Assembly: GCA_021018995.1 (NCBI GenBank)
Contig: CM037587.1
Location: 15,625,366-15,689,365 of the forward strand
Source: Chloranthus sessilifolius
Lineage: Eukaryota; Streptophyta; Magnoliopsida; Chloranthales; Chloranthaceae
Length of the DNA: 64,000 nt
Direction of reading: 5' to 3'
Made by a program: the position numbers and the translations under genes. The notes under the pieces were generated by a model. The model saw only the letters and a program-made list of their open reading frames with translations, had not been told where the DNA came from and made no database searches. Positions within the stretch are counted from its first letter, which is position 1, and the number at the start of each line of letters is the position of its first letter. Below, in pieces: positions 44,247-56,089 of the stretch.

Positions 44247-46453
44247 TGTGACAGCCCAAATTTTGGCACCCCGAAATCCGTGCCATCAGCACGACCCTCA
44301 AGGCCGTGCCCTGGGTTCTTTACAAAACATTGGTATATACAAGCCAAAACTGTAATTAAGGTGCATGTAGCTACTCTAAATAAATTCTCATATAAAAATA
44401 ATCATGGTATCGAAAGGCAGTCCTTGTCCCATGCCAATTCATGGGCATAAGAACTTACCCAAACCATTGGTGATAACTGTTCATCCTAGACGTTTTATCA
44501 AAAGAAACGGTATTTAAATACATTCGAAATAAAGAGGCTTGACATACCAAGCCGTACCTAATACTCTCAACTCACTCTCAAAGTATGCAGTGGGTTTCCT
44601 AGAAGAATTCCTCAGGAGGAGGTTCTGACTCTTCCGTGGGCACGAAATCCGAATCCCCTGGATCAAGATTCTCCGAAGTCTCTCACGCCGCTAGTCCTGA
44701 CTCGCGACGAGAGTCTAAGGGGGGTGAGCTACATCCTAGCTCCGTAGGGAAACAAAAAGAACATATAGATTAACCTTCACACATATATCAGCAGTTTAAA
44801 AAGCATAATTTGTCGAGTAACACTTATGGAAAACAATTGAAATATCTGGAATAAAAATAATGATTTCGACTGTTACTCTGCATGATTTTGTTTAATCTCC
44901 TTACTAGTTTAGTTGTGAATTTGGCCTAATCACTTAAATCTTAACTTAAGTAGTCCCCGAGTAATATAGCATCGAGCCCCGATGGAATACCCGCCATCGT
45001 CGTCTAACTAGACAGTTGTTATATGTATTCCCTGGGAATACTGCCCAAGCCCCTTTCTCATAGGTGGCAGGGTCTAATCTTAGATCTACATCCCTGGGGT
45101 GTGCTATGAAAGTACGGATTTGCCGCCGTACCGCTCACGGATATCCTGCCGAGTTAGTCGTGGGTATCCCGCCACGTCGGTGGGGTATTCTAATCAAACC
45201 TTAAATAATAAAAATATCAAATGTGCTCTACATATAGTTATTCACCGTGATTGTGCTAATTATATTACATCAGGCTTTATCACATTACTTCCATTTCACT
45301 GTTAGTTTTCATCTGCATCCCTGGGATGCCCCTGATTTCCATCGCATCCTTTAGATGTTAACTTTATAATTTTTCGTCCCCTGGGGACCTCAAGACTATC
45401 ACGTTTGAAACTCACTCACACACCCTTTTTCATAATGATCATGCAGCATTTGACTATTTAAATGGATTACACTACATATATGAATTTGACGGAATAATGC
45501 ACATGTTTCAAGAATATTCCCTACCTCGACGAATTTCAAAGCACGCCTTCTCGTAGAGGTTTACACTTCACGATCATGCGTCAAACCTACATTTCAATGT
45601 AGCATATGCTTAGAAAGGTTACTAGAATCATTGGGGTGCACAACCCCCATGTTTCTTGTACCCATAATTTCAAGAACTGAGTGGTCACCGGACCTCGCTC
45701 GAGCGGTCACTTGACCTCGCTCGAGCGGTCACTTGACCTCGCTTGAGCGGTCACTTGACCTCGCTCGAGCGGTTAAATCGAGGTCGCTCGAGCGGTTAAA
45801 TCGAGCCACTGAAGCATTACTGGGGACCTCGCTCGAGCGAGCTTCCCTCTAGTTTTGGGGACCGCTCGAGCGAGCCTGTAGCTATATTTTTCCTATTCGC
45901 CTCGCCGAAGCGAGCCTTTAGACCGCTCGAGCGAGGAGCGATGATTTTTGCTCCTCGATCAGATCGAGAACACAATTTCTCCCTTCATTCAAACCTTAAC
46001 ATCATTAAAAACATTCAACCAACATTCTTCCTATTATTTAAAACATGCCTAAGCATCTATCATGCCTTTAACATACCTCCGACGATGAGTCTCGCGCAAG
46101 TTTGATTTAAGATTCGAAATTCTACTAGGCTAACAGGCCTCCAAGGTTGCTCCTCCAGCCTTTTCTCCAACTCTTCTGCCGATTTAAGTCCCAACGAAAC
46201 CCTAGTTCTTTACTAGGCTCTTCTTTTCTTTCTCTCTATATTCTCCTTCTCTCTATTTAGGTTAGAATAGAGTTACGCAAGGGCTCTTCTCTCCTCTCTC
46301 TTTCACTTATATACTTATAAGTTAGGGAAATACTAGTGTGTTTCCCACATACACACATAGTGTCTACAGTTTCGTTTTGGTTTCCTTGTGAAACACATAT
46401 ACATGTATATAGTGCATGACGTGCACGTATCCCAAAAATCTGGGGTTGTGACA
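44247..46453 (-). repeat. E6 3' LTR (2,207 bp)
   Basis: In element orientation begins TGTCACAACCC (46453) and ends GGGCTGTCACA (44247). It differs from the 5' LTR at scattered, mainly C/T sites, and visibly in the palindrome array, where one unit here reads CGCCTCGCCGAAGCGAGCC but is a full TCGCTCGAGCGA in the other LTR. Conserved stem-loop block at about 44701-44742. Confidence 0.93.
45690..45945 (-). repeat. Palindrome array in E6 3' LTR
   Basis: Starts with a strict tandem of four 22-bp units (GACCTCGCTCGAGCGGTCACTT), the third decayed at its CpG to GCTTGAGC, then five more spaced copies. Flanking TGACC/GGTCA extends each palindrome to about 20 bases. Confidence 0.92.
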
Positions 46454-46802
46454 ATCACCCCAACTTATAAGATTTTCGTCCTCGAAAATCGACGATATTC
46501 TCGTAACCAGGTACCACTACTATTACCAGGCCATGAATATCTAAAACAGTAATTAAACGGTTTGTCACATTTCTCAACGACATGCGTTGGCCATGTCAAT
46601 TTATTCCCATATAGTTGAAAAGGATCATACAATCTAGAATAATCATTCACAACACTTATTCAATCGTTATGTTAATCATCCACAAAATTTGTGACATTCA
46701 TGTCACGACAGTTTGTAAAAAAAACATTGACCAGGAACCACCTCACCACAAAATGTCTCAACAAAATATTACATATTATTTTTCAAAAATGATGTCACTA
46801 TC
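46454..46802 (-). other. E6 polypurine tract and 3' untranslated region
   Basis: Reverse of ATAAGTTGGGGTGAT at 46454-46468, then an A/T-rich gap to the accessory gene, alignable with 4339-4658 of E1. Confidence 0.75.
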
Positions 46803-48068
46803 TAGTCATCATCCTCCTCATAGTCGTCGTCGTCGTCGTCGGAGCCATCATCATCCTAGTAGTCCTCGTCATCCTCATCCTCGTTGTCCACCCTGATGGT
46901 CGTGGTACCCACTGTGGCGCTCCTCGTAGCAGAGCCGGAGCTAGACACTCCAAAAATAGCATCTTTCATGGCACCGACGCGCTGCATGTATGATTGCGGG
47001 TAAGCCTGGCCCATGAGGTCGATAAGTAGTGCCTCCTGGAACCTCTGATACAATTTGATCTCCTGCCCTTGCTGAAGGATCTCCCGCATCATGCCAGTGT
47101 CGGTAGTGGGTATGGGCTGTGGAACTGAGGTAGAGGGAGTGGTCGGTCCTGCCGGCGCTTGATGTGTGGTTTGTCGGGAGACCTGACGGTCTCTTTTCTT
47201 GTTGAGGCTGGTTTGTAGACTCTTTAGGTTGCGGCTCCAGTCTTGGGCGAGATAGGGGACGACGTTATAGGTGAGGAACAACTCGTCCTCCCGGATCTTA
47301 AATCCTCCCTTCCCATTCCGTGAGTCTAGGAGTCGAGAAATCAACCGAGCATATGGTAGTCGGTTGATGGGTGGAGGAACAGCACCCTTTACATTTCTTT
47401 TATAGGCATGCGCCATGCCTTTTATGATGATCATAGGTGCGTTGATCCACCTATTATGGAATGCGGTGTGTAGGGCCCGCAGAAATGCATCTCGGCGTTC
47501 TTGATCATGGCCGGTTGGGTGTAGATTCTTTTTGAAGATGACGTCTAGAAGCCACATACGCGGCGGTAGTTATGATCGAGTAATAGATTGTCCCGAAGCG
47601 GACATGCCGCCCGTGATATCAGAAATGATCGTTGGGAAATCGACGTTCCCAGAAAAAGGTGGTAGGATAAGTGGGCTAGGGGTGTAGATGTGGGGACATT
47701 TCATGACCGATGAAATTTCGGCACATCTAAAGATTATCTCATTACCATCGATTGTGACGAGGATAGCGTCCTCGTCCACGTTCAAGTTTAGGATTTGATA
47801 AAATAACTTCACAAGCCTCGGGTAATAACAATCCCCGAACGGCGTAAGCAGGGTCTTAAGATTGTTGTTGGTGAGGAAGTTTGATGTCCATTGGGTGGAC
47901 GTCGGATCCCCGAAACAGGAGGGATGTATATCCCATTCGGTTTCAAAAATTTTGGCCCCCCACCAATCATCTAGTGTGATCGGAGTGGAGGATGGGTTTG
48001 GTGATGGTTGTGAAGTTTGCGGCGCTTTGTTGCCGCTTCTTAGGTTGTGGATTTGGGCTTGAAGCCAT
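46803..48068 (-). pseudogene. E6 accessory gene, putative plant transposon protein type
   Basis: Homolog of the E1 accessory gene with ATG at 48068 (MASSPNPQPKKRQ). An early frameshift leads into LDDWWGAKIFE and the same globular domain (KLFYQILNLNVDEDAI, HIYTPSPLILPPFSGN, then MWLLDVIFKKNLHPTGHDQERRD split at a stop). The stop near 47575 is CAA-to-TAA relative to E1. A QTTHQAPAGPTTPSTSVPQP linker and an acidic tail of Asp/Glu follow, with one premature TAG at 46856 before the natural end near 46803. It has no transmembrane segment. The TATA box and palindromes lie upstream (48268-48470). Confidence 0.8.
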
Positions 48069-48267
48069 TAGGTATCTAAAGAGCTTAAAAAAAAAGAAAA
48101 AATTCGGGAATGGGTAGATTTTACCTAGAAGAATATTCTTAACGGATCGGATTGTCTAATTCTGGCTCGAATCAGACGGAAAGGATTGAAGATGACAAGC
48201 CCTAAACCCCTCTCTCGGCTCCACTCCCCTCGCTTGAAGACGAAATGGCGTTTTGTTTTTCCGTCAA

Positions 48268-48277
48268 CTATATATAG
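48268..48277 (-). promoter_or_regulatory. TATA box of E6 accessory gene
   Basis: CTATATATAG on the minus strand, 200 bases before the ATG and immediately downstream of the last palindrome. The position is equivalent to 2868-2876 in E1 although the sequence differs slightly, which favours a kept promoter. Confidence 0.6.
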
Positions 48278-48280
48278 TCC

Positions 48281-48470
48281 CTCCTCGCTCGAGCGGTCGT
48301 TAGTTATCGCTCGAGCGAGCCCAGGACGCTTTCTTTTATATGTTATGGCCTCGCTCGAGCGGTCAAAATGCCTCGCTCGAGCGAGGAATAGCTATCGCTC
48401 GAGCGAGAGGAAGTCGTGATTTTATGTGGTTCGCTCGAGCGAACATAAGTGGTCGCTCGAGCGAGACCAG
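48281..48470 (-). repeat. Palindrome array upstream of E6 accessory gene
   Basis: Seven copies with TCGCTCGAGCGA core, at about 48283, 48305, 48350, 48371, 48393, 48428 and 48451, all intact in the core. One is a 16-bp perfect palindrome, GTTCGCTCGAGCGAAC. A T run (48489-48511) and a TA microsatellite (48595-48619) separate it from the end of pol. Confidence 0.92.
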
Positions 48471-48699
48471 AAACATTTTTCTGGTACCCTTTTTTTTTTT
48501 TTTTTTTTTTGCTCGTTTTCGGTTTCTAATCTCATTACTAGTTTTATTATATAAAAAGTTCAACGAAAAATGGTTCAATCATTGCTTGGAGTCAATATAT
48601 ATATATATATATATATATAATTTTAATCTTTCGAGAAAAAAAAAAACATATAGACTTCATACTACCCGCAATCACATATTCTCAATTGAATAAAACTAT

Positions 48700-51600
48700 T
48701 CAGTTGGCAATTTCGAACAATTTGGGATATTGTTCTCTAACATCCGCCTCACGTTCCCATGTTGCTTCTTCGACCGGATGGTTCTTCCATCGGAGAAGCA
48801 CTAAGGGAATAACTTTTGTTCGCAACACATGTTCCTTTCGATCTAAAATTTCCACCGGCTCTTCAATCATGGTCATATCTTCATGCATTTCGAATGATTG
48901 GCCGCTCAGCACGTGATCAGGGTCATTGAGATATTTCCTGAGCATCGACACATGGAATACATTGTGTACCTAATCAAACAATGGTGGTAATCCAATGCGG
49001 TAGGCTACTTTTCCTACTCGACCCAAAACTTCAAACGGTCCAAGATAGCGGGGACTTAGCTTCCCTCTCTTTCCAAATCTCATCACCCCCTTCATCGGTG
49101 ATACTTTCACAAACACATGTTCACCCACCTTAAAGACTACACTCGTCCGCTTGATGTCAGCATAGCTTTTCTGTCTGCTTTGAGCCGCCTTTAGTCTTCC
49201 CCTGATCATGCAGACAATAGTCGCGTTATCTTCAAGTAGCTCGGGTTCCAAAACAAATTTCTCGCCAATTTCCTCCCAATTGATTGGCGATTTGCATCGT
49301 CTTCCGTACAAGGCTTCATACGGTGCCATTCCGATGCTCGTCTGGAAACTATTATTATATGCGAACTCAATCAATGGTAGGTGTTGATCCCACGATCCTT
49401 GTAATTCTAACATACATGCCCTAAGCATGTCTTCAATGACTTGCACCGTCTGTCTGGTCTGGGTGAAACGCCATTACTAAAATCTAGCCTAGTTCCCATT
49501 CCTTCTTGAAATTTCTTCCAAAACTTTGATGTATATAATGGGTCCCGATCTCAAAACAATGCTACTTGGAATCCCATATAAGCATCGATCTCTTTCATAT
49601 AGAGCTCTGCTAGTCTTCCCGCCGTGTACATCGTGTTGTAAGGCAAGAAGTGTGCTGACTTAGTCAATCGATCGACTACTACCCAAATGGCGTTATGCTT
49701 CCTTGCAGTTCGCGGTAGACCAACTATGAAATCCATGGAGATAGATTCCCACTTCCATTCCGGTATGGGTAGAGGCTGTAATAGGCCTGCGGGGTGTCTA
49801 TGATCGATTTTCACTTGTTGGCACGTCAAACATCGCGACACGTACTTTGCCACATCTTGTTTCAAGCCTCTCCACCAGTAATTCTTTTTCAGATCTTGAT
49901 ACATCTTTGTGCTTCCCAGGTGGATAGCGTAGCTTGACTTGTGAGATTCATCAAGAATCGTTCGCCGCAAATTAGCATTGTCTAGAATGCAAAGTCGCCC
50001 CTTGAATACTAAGGAACCATCCTCCTTGATCGAAAACTCAGATGTAATACCTTCAGTTACATCTTGACGCATCTTTGTTAGAATTGGGTCTTTCATCTGT
50101 AGTTCTCGTATGTGTTCGAATATCACTGGTTTCACTGATATGTTGGCTAAGAAGGCTCCTGTGGCTTGTGGCTGTATGTCTGCGCCACATAGCGCTAGAT
50201 CCTCCAACAGCTTCCATCGATGGATACCTGAAATTAGACTAGCCAACTGGGCCGAACTTTTCCGACACAAGGCGTTGGCCACTACGTTAGCTTTGCCTGG
50301 ATGGTGCTGTATGGAACAGTCGTAATCTTTGAGGAACTCCATCCACCTACGCTGCCTCATATTTAGTTCCTTCTGTGTAAACATATATCTGAGGCTCTTA
50401 TGGTCAGTGAAAATTTCAAATGTTTCTCTGTATAAATAATGTTGCCATATCTTTAATGCGAATATGACTGCTGCTAGTTCCAGATCATGTGTTGGGTAGT
50501 TCTTTTCGTGCTCTTTCAACTGTCTGGAGCCGTAAGCTATTACCTTTTTATATTGATTTAGTACACAACCCAACCCGTTATACGAACCATCACTATAGAC
50601 CGCGAATCCTCCACTGCCTGATGGAATGGCTAACACTGGAGCTGAGGTGAGTCTCTTCTTGAGTTCTTGAAAGCTCTTCTCACACGCTTCACTCCACTCA
50701 AATCTTGAGTCCTTTCTTGTAAGCCTCGTAAGAGGTCCTGATATTTTTGAAAACCCCTCGACGAAACGTCGATAATAACCTGCCAGTCCGAGGAAACTTC
50801 GGACGTCTGTCACAGTTTTTGGTTGCTCCCAGTTTACTACCGCCTCGATCTTAGCGGGATCTACTGTGACACCATGCTTTGAGACGACATGCCCCCAAAG
50901 GCTAACCTCTTCTAGCCAAAACTCACATTTGCTGAGCTTGGCGTGCAATTGGTGTTCACGCAAGGTTTGTAGAGCGACTCGTAAGTGTTCTTCATGTTTC
51001 GTCTTCGATTTTGATTAAATCAGGATGTCATCAACAAACACCACAACGCAGGAGTCTAGGTGTGGTTTAAACACCCGATTCATCAAGTCCATAAATGACG
51101 CCGGTGCGTTCGTCAGTCCGAATGGCATCACTAAAAATTCATAGTGTCCATACCGTGTTCTAAATGTCGTCTTCTGAATGTCCTCGGCCCTGACTCTTAA
51201 CTGATGGTATCCAGATCTTAGATCGATCTTGGAGAAATGTTTTGCTCCCTGCAACTGACCGAACAAGTCATCTATTCTTGGCAGCGGATATCAATTCTTC
51301 ACAGTGACTTTGTTCAATTGACGGTAGTCAATGCACAACCGCATCGACCCATCTTTCTTTTTCACGAATAGAACTGGTGCTCCCCATGGAGACACGCTTG
51401 GTCTTATGAACCCTTTGTCCATGAGCTCTTGCAATTATTCATTCAACTCTTTCAACTCCGCAGGGGCCATCCTATAAGGTGCCTTTGAAACAGGTTCTGT
51501 TCCTGGTGCTAAGTCGATCACAAATTCTACTTCTCTTTCTGGAGGTAACCCTGGAAATTCTTCTGGAAATACATCTGGGAATTCTCGCACTACCGCTATC

Positions 51601-52102
51601 TCGGAGATAATATTTTTTTTCTTCTTTATGTTCTTTCAGGAATGCCAAATAACCGCTACACCCCTTTCTGATTAAACGCTCGCTCATCGACCGCAGAGAT
51701 ATGAGTGGTACTGTCCGATCTCTCCCCTCGAAATCGAAACGATCTCCTCGTGTTAGGACGGAAAACAATAACTTTATCCTTGCAATCCACTGTTGCGCAG
51801 TGATGGGACAGCCAATCCATGCCAAGGATCACGTCAAATCCTTGCATGTCCAACAATATTAAATTTGCGTCTAGTTAGTAGACAATGTGATCCCGAATGC
51901 TTACCACTACTGATTTGCAGACTAACTCTGTGTCCACTAATTCTCCTGTTGGGATAGACATTGAATAACAAAGTCTAGTGTCTCCGGAACAATCTTCATC
52001 TTCTTTGCAAATCTAGGGGCGATGAAGGAGTGGGTAGACCTGGTCTATCAAGACTCGTGCCATGTGCTAGAAAGCACCCTTTTTCATAGATTTGTAACGT
52101 AC
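48700..52102 (-). pseudogene. pol: E6 protease-RT-RNase H-integrase-chromodomain
   Basis: In element order: protease (52102 to about 51650) with THSFIAPRF and GFDVILGMDWLSHH. RT follows (51480 to about 50700) with [29 protein letters not shown] and the FVDD active site near 51035. RNase H is at 50640-50240 and the integrase, with CLTCQQ and the catalytic DDE region, at 49960-49000. The chromodomain (48880-48705) has LRWKNHPVEEATWE. A 470-codon stretch (49551-50963) is open. Defects: a frameshift at the protease D-x-G (about 52035), stops near 51290 (CGA-to-TGA), 51015 and 49460, and a frame change near 49550. Confidence 0.92.
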
Positions 52103-52261
52103 CTATAATGTATACATATACGTACATAACATATACTTTATTTAAATTTTTTTTTTTTCTAACGCGCAACAACGGTTATATATATATTTGTCCTAATGAA
52201 CACACATTCTCTACCTAGAATTGTATTGAAATCGAAATTCTTTATTTAAAAGAAATCTCAC
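52103..52261 (-). other. Intron-like GT-AG segment at the E6 gag-protease junction
   Basis: On the minus strand the coding sequence ...IIQG is followed by GTGAGATTTC at 52261 and the segment ends ACATTATAG at 52103. Removing these 159 A/T-rich bases joins IIQ directly to GTLQIYEKG, which is the usual Tekay-type entry to protease. If it is retained, gag reads a few more codons (EISFK) and stops. The segment also has a T run and TATATATATA. Confidence 0.68.
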
Positions 52262-53608
52262 CTTGGATGATGTCGTACACTTCGCTCTCGGGCAGAATCA
52301 CAGAGACTCTCCCTTGAACAACCGCTTTCGTGATTGAATAGGTTGTGGCATGGAAGTCAGCCGTTTTCTTTAACTGCCTTAGGGCGCCTCTAATCATGTG
52401 GCCTATCTTGTCAGATTTGAAACAAATCGCATTCCCTCGCCTACAATACATTGCTTTGTGGGACTTGCCACATTTAGCACAAGTTTCCCTTGGTGTTGAA
52501 GTAGCAGCTCTCGAAAAACCTTGGGTAGTTGTAGCCCTGCTGGAAATAGCAGAACCCTCATACCTCATCGGTCTCCCTGATGCTAGCAACGGAAAACTTT
52601 GATGAGTAGCTTGTTGTGCAGCTCTCCCATACCCTATCTAATTCAGTGCTACAAACCTCGATTTCTTATGTACCGTTTCATAACTCCCTGTCCTGCTTGG
52701 ATCAATGCTTCCTCTTCCCTATTGTTCCCTCTGACGGTATCGGTTATTGTTTTCTTCTTCGACTACTAATGCCTTACTCATTACTTCTCCATATGTCTTC
52801 AGCTGGAAGGGCGCAACTCCTCCTCGGATGTCCGACCTTAAACCCTGTTGGAACCTCTTCGCTTTCATCACGTCTGAAACCACGTAGTCTGGGGCAAAAC
52901 GAGCCAGTCTCATGAATTCTACTCCGTACTCTCTCACGGTCATCCTTCCTTGCGCTAGTTGTAAAAATTAGGTCTCCATCTGATTCCTCACAACTTCAGG
53001 AAAATATTGCTTATTGAATTCTTCTACGAATTCATCCCAGTTTTGTGCTCTTGTTCGCGAAACAGATTTCCACCAAGGTCCAGCTTCTCCATCTAGCATA
53101 TATGCCGCCCAACGGACGCTCTCATCCTCCGTGCATGTCAGTACGCTAAACACCTTTTCCATTTCACCCAGCCAGTTTTTGGCTGCCATTATGTCTCGTC
53201 TTCCGAAAAGTTTGGAGGTCTCATCCTTCTGAACTCGGTGAATGCTGAAGCCACTGGTGGTGTAGGTCCCACTGGAGGTGTAGGTGTTCGTTGTGGTTCT
53301 GGTGTTGTATGCGCTGCTAAGGACGCTTTGTCGCATGGCGGCTTGCCATTGTCTCCATTGTGTGCATCATCCTCTGACGCTCTTCTCTTTCTTCATTTCT
53401 CTCCCTCACCCTATCTTGTTCCCTCTGATTTCGATCCTGTCGATCTAGATCTTGATCCTCTGCTTGATTTTGGTTTCCTCCCTGGCCACTTCCCTCGGGA
53501 ATCTCCTGCTTCCCAATGGTACCTGTTTGTAGGTGAGATAACCCATCTCTCGTCACAGAAATTCCTATCATGACCACCCCTGGGTCGACCACTTCCTCTA
53601 GGAAACAT
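52262..53608 (-). pseudogene. gag: E6 gag
   Basis: Starts at ATG 53608 (MFPRGSGRPRGG). An Arg/Glu/Gln-rich segment (DRVRERNEEREERQRMMHTM) is followed by the capsid core at 53340-52970 (ESVRWAAYMLDGEAGPWWKS, EEFNKQYFPEVVRNQMET) and GRMTVREYGVEFMRLARFAP. A linker EEENNNRYRQREQ comes next, and a degenerate zinc knuckle CAKCGKSHKAMYC at about 52455. In-frame stops near 52967, 52720 and 52640 fit CAA or CAG decay. There is one frameshift in the N-terminal part. The last codons run into the intron-like segment. Confidence 0.88.
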
Positions 53609-53728
53609 AACGGTCTGCATGAGAATCCATAGTCTCGTTAGCAAAAGTCCCTATATTCTGACGAGATGATAGCCAGAACTAGAAAGAAAGGCTTTGATAA
53701 AATTTCGACCCCAAAATTCATAATCAAG
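53609..53728 (-). other. Damaged E6 leader and primer site
   Basis: The expected primer-LTR junction is missing. GGCTTTGATA (about 53689-53698) is a remnant of the primer site complement, followed by about 30 bases that replace the last roughly 45 bases of the LTR before alignment resumes at 53729. The 3' LTR keeps this tip, so the damage happened after insertion. Confidence 0.7.
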
Positions 53729-55889
53729 ACGACCCTCAAGGCTGTGCCCTGGGTTCTTTACAAAACATTGGTATATACAAGCCAAAACTGTAATTAAGGT
53801 GCACGTAGCTACTCTAAACAAATTCTCATATAAAAATAATCATGGTATCGAAAGGCAGTCCTTGTCCCATGCCAATTCATGGGCATAAGAACTTACCCAA
53901 ACCATTGATGATAACTGTTCATCCTAGACATTTTATCAAAAGAAACGGTATTTAAATACATTCGAAATAAAGAGGCTTGACATACCAAGCCGTACCTAAT
54001 ACTCTCAACTCACTCTCAAAGTATGCAGTGGGTTTCCTAGAAGAATTCCTCAGGAGGAGGTTCTGACTCTTCCGTAAGCATAAATCCAAATCCTCGGATC
54101 GCTCCTGAAGTCTCCACGCCGCTTAGTCCCGGACTCGCGACGTATAGTCTAAGGGGGGTGAGCTATATCCTAGCTCCGTAGGGAAACAAAAAGAACATAT
54201 AGATTAACCTTCACACATATATCAGTAGTTTAAAAAGCATAATTTATCGAGTAACACTTATGGAAAACAATTGAAATATCTGGAATAAAAATAATGATTT
54301 TGACTGTTACTCTGCATGGTTTTGTTTAATCTCCTTACTGGTTTAGTTGTGAATTTGGCTTAATCACTTAAATCTTAACTTAAGTAGTCCCCGAGCAATA
54401 TAGCATCGAGCCCCGATGGAATACCCGCCATCGTCGTCTAACTAGACAGTTGTTATATGTATTCCCTAGGAATACTGCCCAAGCCCCTTTCTCATAGGTG
54501 GCAGGGTCTATTATTAGATCTACATCCTTGGGATGTGCTATGAAAGTACAGATTTGCCGCCGTACCGCTCATGGATATCCTGCCGAGTCAGTCGTGGGTA
54601 TCCCGCCACGTCGGTGGGGTATTCTAATCAAACCTTAAATAATAAAAATATCAAATGTGCTCTACATATAGTTATTCACCGTGATTGTGCTAATTATATT
54701 ACATCAGGCCTTATCACATTACTTCCGTTTCACTGTTAGTTTTCATCTGCATCCCTGGGATGCCCCTGATTTCCATCGCATCCTTTAGATGTTAACTTTA
54801 TAATTTTTCGTCCCCTGGGGACCTCAAGACTATCACGTTTGAAACTCACTCACACACCCTTTTTCATAATGATCATGCAGCATTTGACTATTTAAATGGA
54901 TTACACTACATATATGAATTTGACGGAATAATGCACATGTTTCAAGAAGATTCCCTACCTCGACGAATTTCAAAGCACGCCTTCTCGTAGAGGTTTACAC
55001 TTCACGATCATGCGTCAAACCTACATTTCAATGTAGCATATGCTTAGAAAGGTTACTAGAATCATTGGGGTGCACAACCCCCATGTTTCTTGTACCCATA
55101 ATTTCAAGAACTGAGTGGTCACCGGACCTCGCTCGAGCGGTCACTTGACCTCGCTCGAGCGGTCACTTGACCTCGCTTGAGCGGTCACTTGACCTCGCTC
55201 AAGCGGTTAAATCGAGGTCGCTTGAGCGGTTAAATCGAGCCACTGAAGCATTATTGGGGACCTCGCTCGAGCGAGCTTCCCTCTAGTTTTGGGGACCGCT
55301 CGAGCGAGCCCAGAGCTATATTTTTCCTATTCGTCCTCGCTCGAGCGAGCCCTTTAGACCGCTCGAGCGAGGAGCGATGATTTTTGCTCCTCGATCAGAT
55401 CGAGAACACAATTTCTCCCTTCATTCAAACCTTAACATCATTAAAAACATTCAACCAACATTCTTCCTATTATTTAAAACATGCCTAAGCATCTATCATG
55501 CCTTTAACATACCTCCGACGATGAGTCTCGCGCAAGTTTGATTTAAGATTCGAAATTCTACTAGGCTAACAGGCCTCCAAGGTTCCTCCTCCAGCCTTTC
55601 CTCCAACTCTTCTGCCGATTTAAGTCCCAACGAAACCCTAGTTCTTTACTAGGCTCTTCTTTTCTTTCTCTCTATATTCTCCTTCTCTCTATTTAGGTTA
55701 GAATAGAGTTACGCAAGGGCTCTTCTCTCCTCTCTCTTTCACTTATATACTTATAAGTTAGGAAAATACTAGTGTGTTTCCTACATACACACATAGTGTC
55801 TACGGTTTCATTTTGGTTTCCTTGTGAAACACATATACATGTATATAGTGCATGACGTGCACGTATCCCAAAAATCTGGGGTTGTGACA
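53729..55889 (-). repeat. E6 5' LTR, 3' tip lost
   Basis: Aligns with the E6 3' LTR from ACGACCCTCAAGG onward and ends (5' tip) at 55889. The palindrome array is at 55125-55375 with the same four-unit 22-bp tandem. The stem-loop block is at about 54135-54177 with one loop change (GGATA). The few differences between the LTRs suggest a fairly recent insertion. Confidence 0.92.
55125..55375 (-). repeat. Palindrome array in E6 5' LTR
   Basis: Same arrangement as 45690-45945. Two units here decayed (GCTCAAGCGG, GCTTGAGCGG) that are intact in the other LTR, while one that is broken there is intact here. The differences fall mainly at CpG positions. Confidence 0.92.
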
Positions 55890-56089
55890 CAATCTATGAT
55901 CTCGAACATCATAGCACTCTTCAATTTCCCAATCTGCAAGCCCCGTGTCCAAATAAAAGCTATACCTGTGACGTATAGTCAGAGGGTGAGCTACATCCTA
56001 GCTCATCAGAGGAAAATTCAATACTACTTCACATCTTATCATAAGGAAACATAGATTCAATGCTAAAATCAAACGTTTTCATATTAAAA

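Larger units (their letters stand above)
44247..55889 (-). mobile_element. E6: nearly complete Tekay-like chromovirus, 11,643 bp
   Basis: Same family as E1, opposite strand. Flanks are CAATT (44242-44246) and CAATC (55890-55894); the uninterrupted E7 LTR reads CAATC at this place (about 61979), so the left copy has a single C-to-T change. From right to left: 5' LTR, gag, intron-like segment, protease, RT, RNase H, integrase, chromodomain, palindrome array, accessory gene, polypurine tract, 3' LTR. It is the least decayed element here, but has several stops, a protease frameshift and a damaged 5' LTR-primer junction. Confidence 0.93.

Noticed and set aside
45690-45800. CRISPR-like regular array (22-bp units with short spacing)
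   Set aside because: The units are direct tandem palindromes without unique spacers, lie in a plant LTR, and no cas genes exist. They are LTR repeats.
46865-47812. Possible host gene fragment captured once
   Set aside because: The same gene is at the same place in E1 (3076-4338), so it belongs to the element family and is not a one-off capture.
48363-48578. Reading frames rich in SLER, LARA and RSSE across the palindrome arrays
   Set aside because: These are translations of GCTCGAGCGA repeats in both strands, with no domain and no conservation between E1 and E6.
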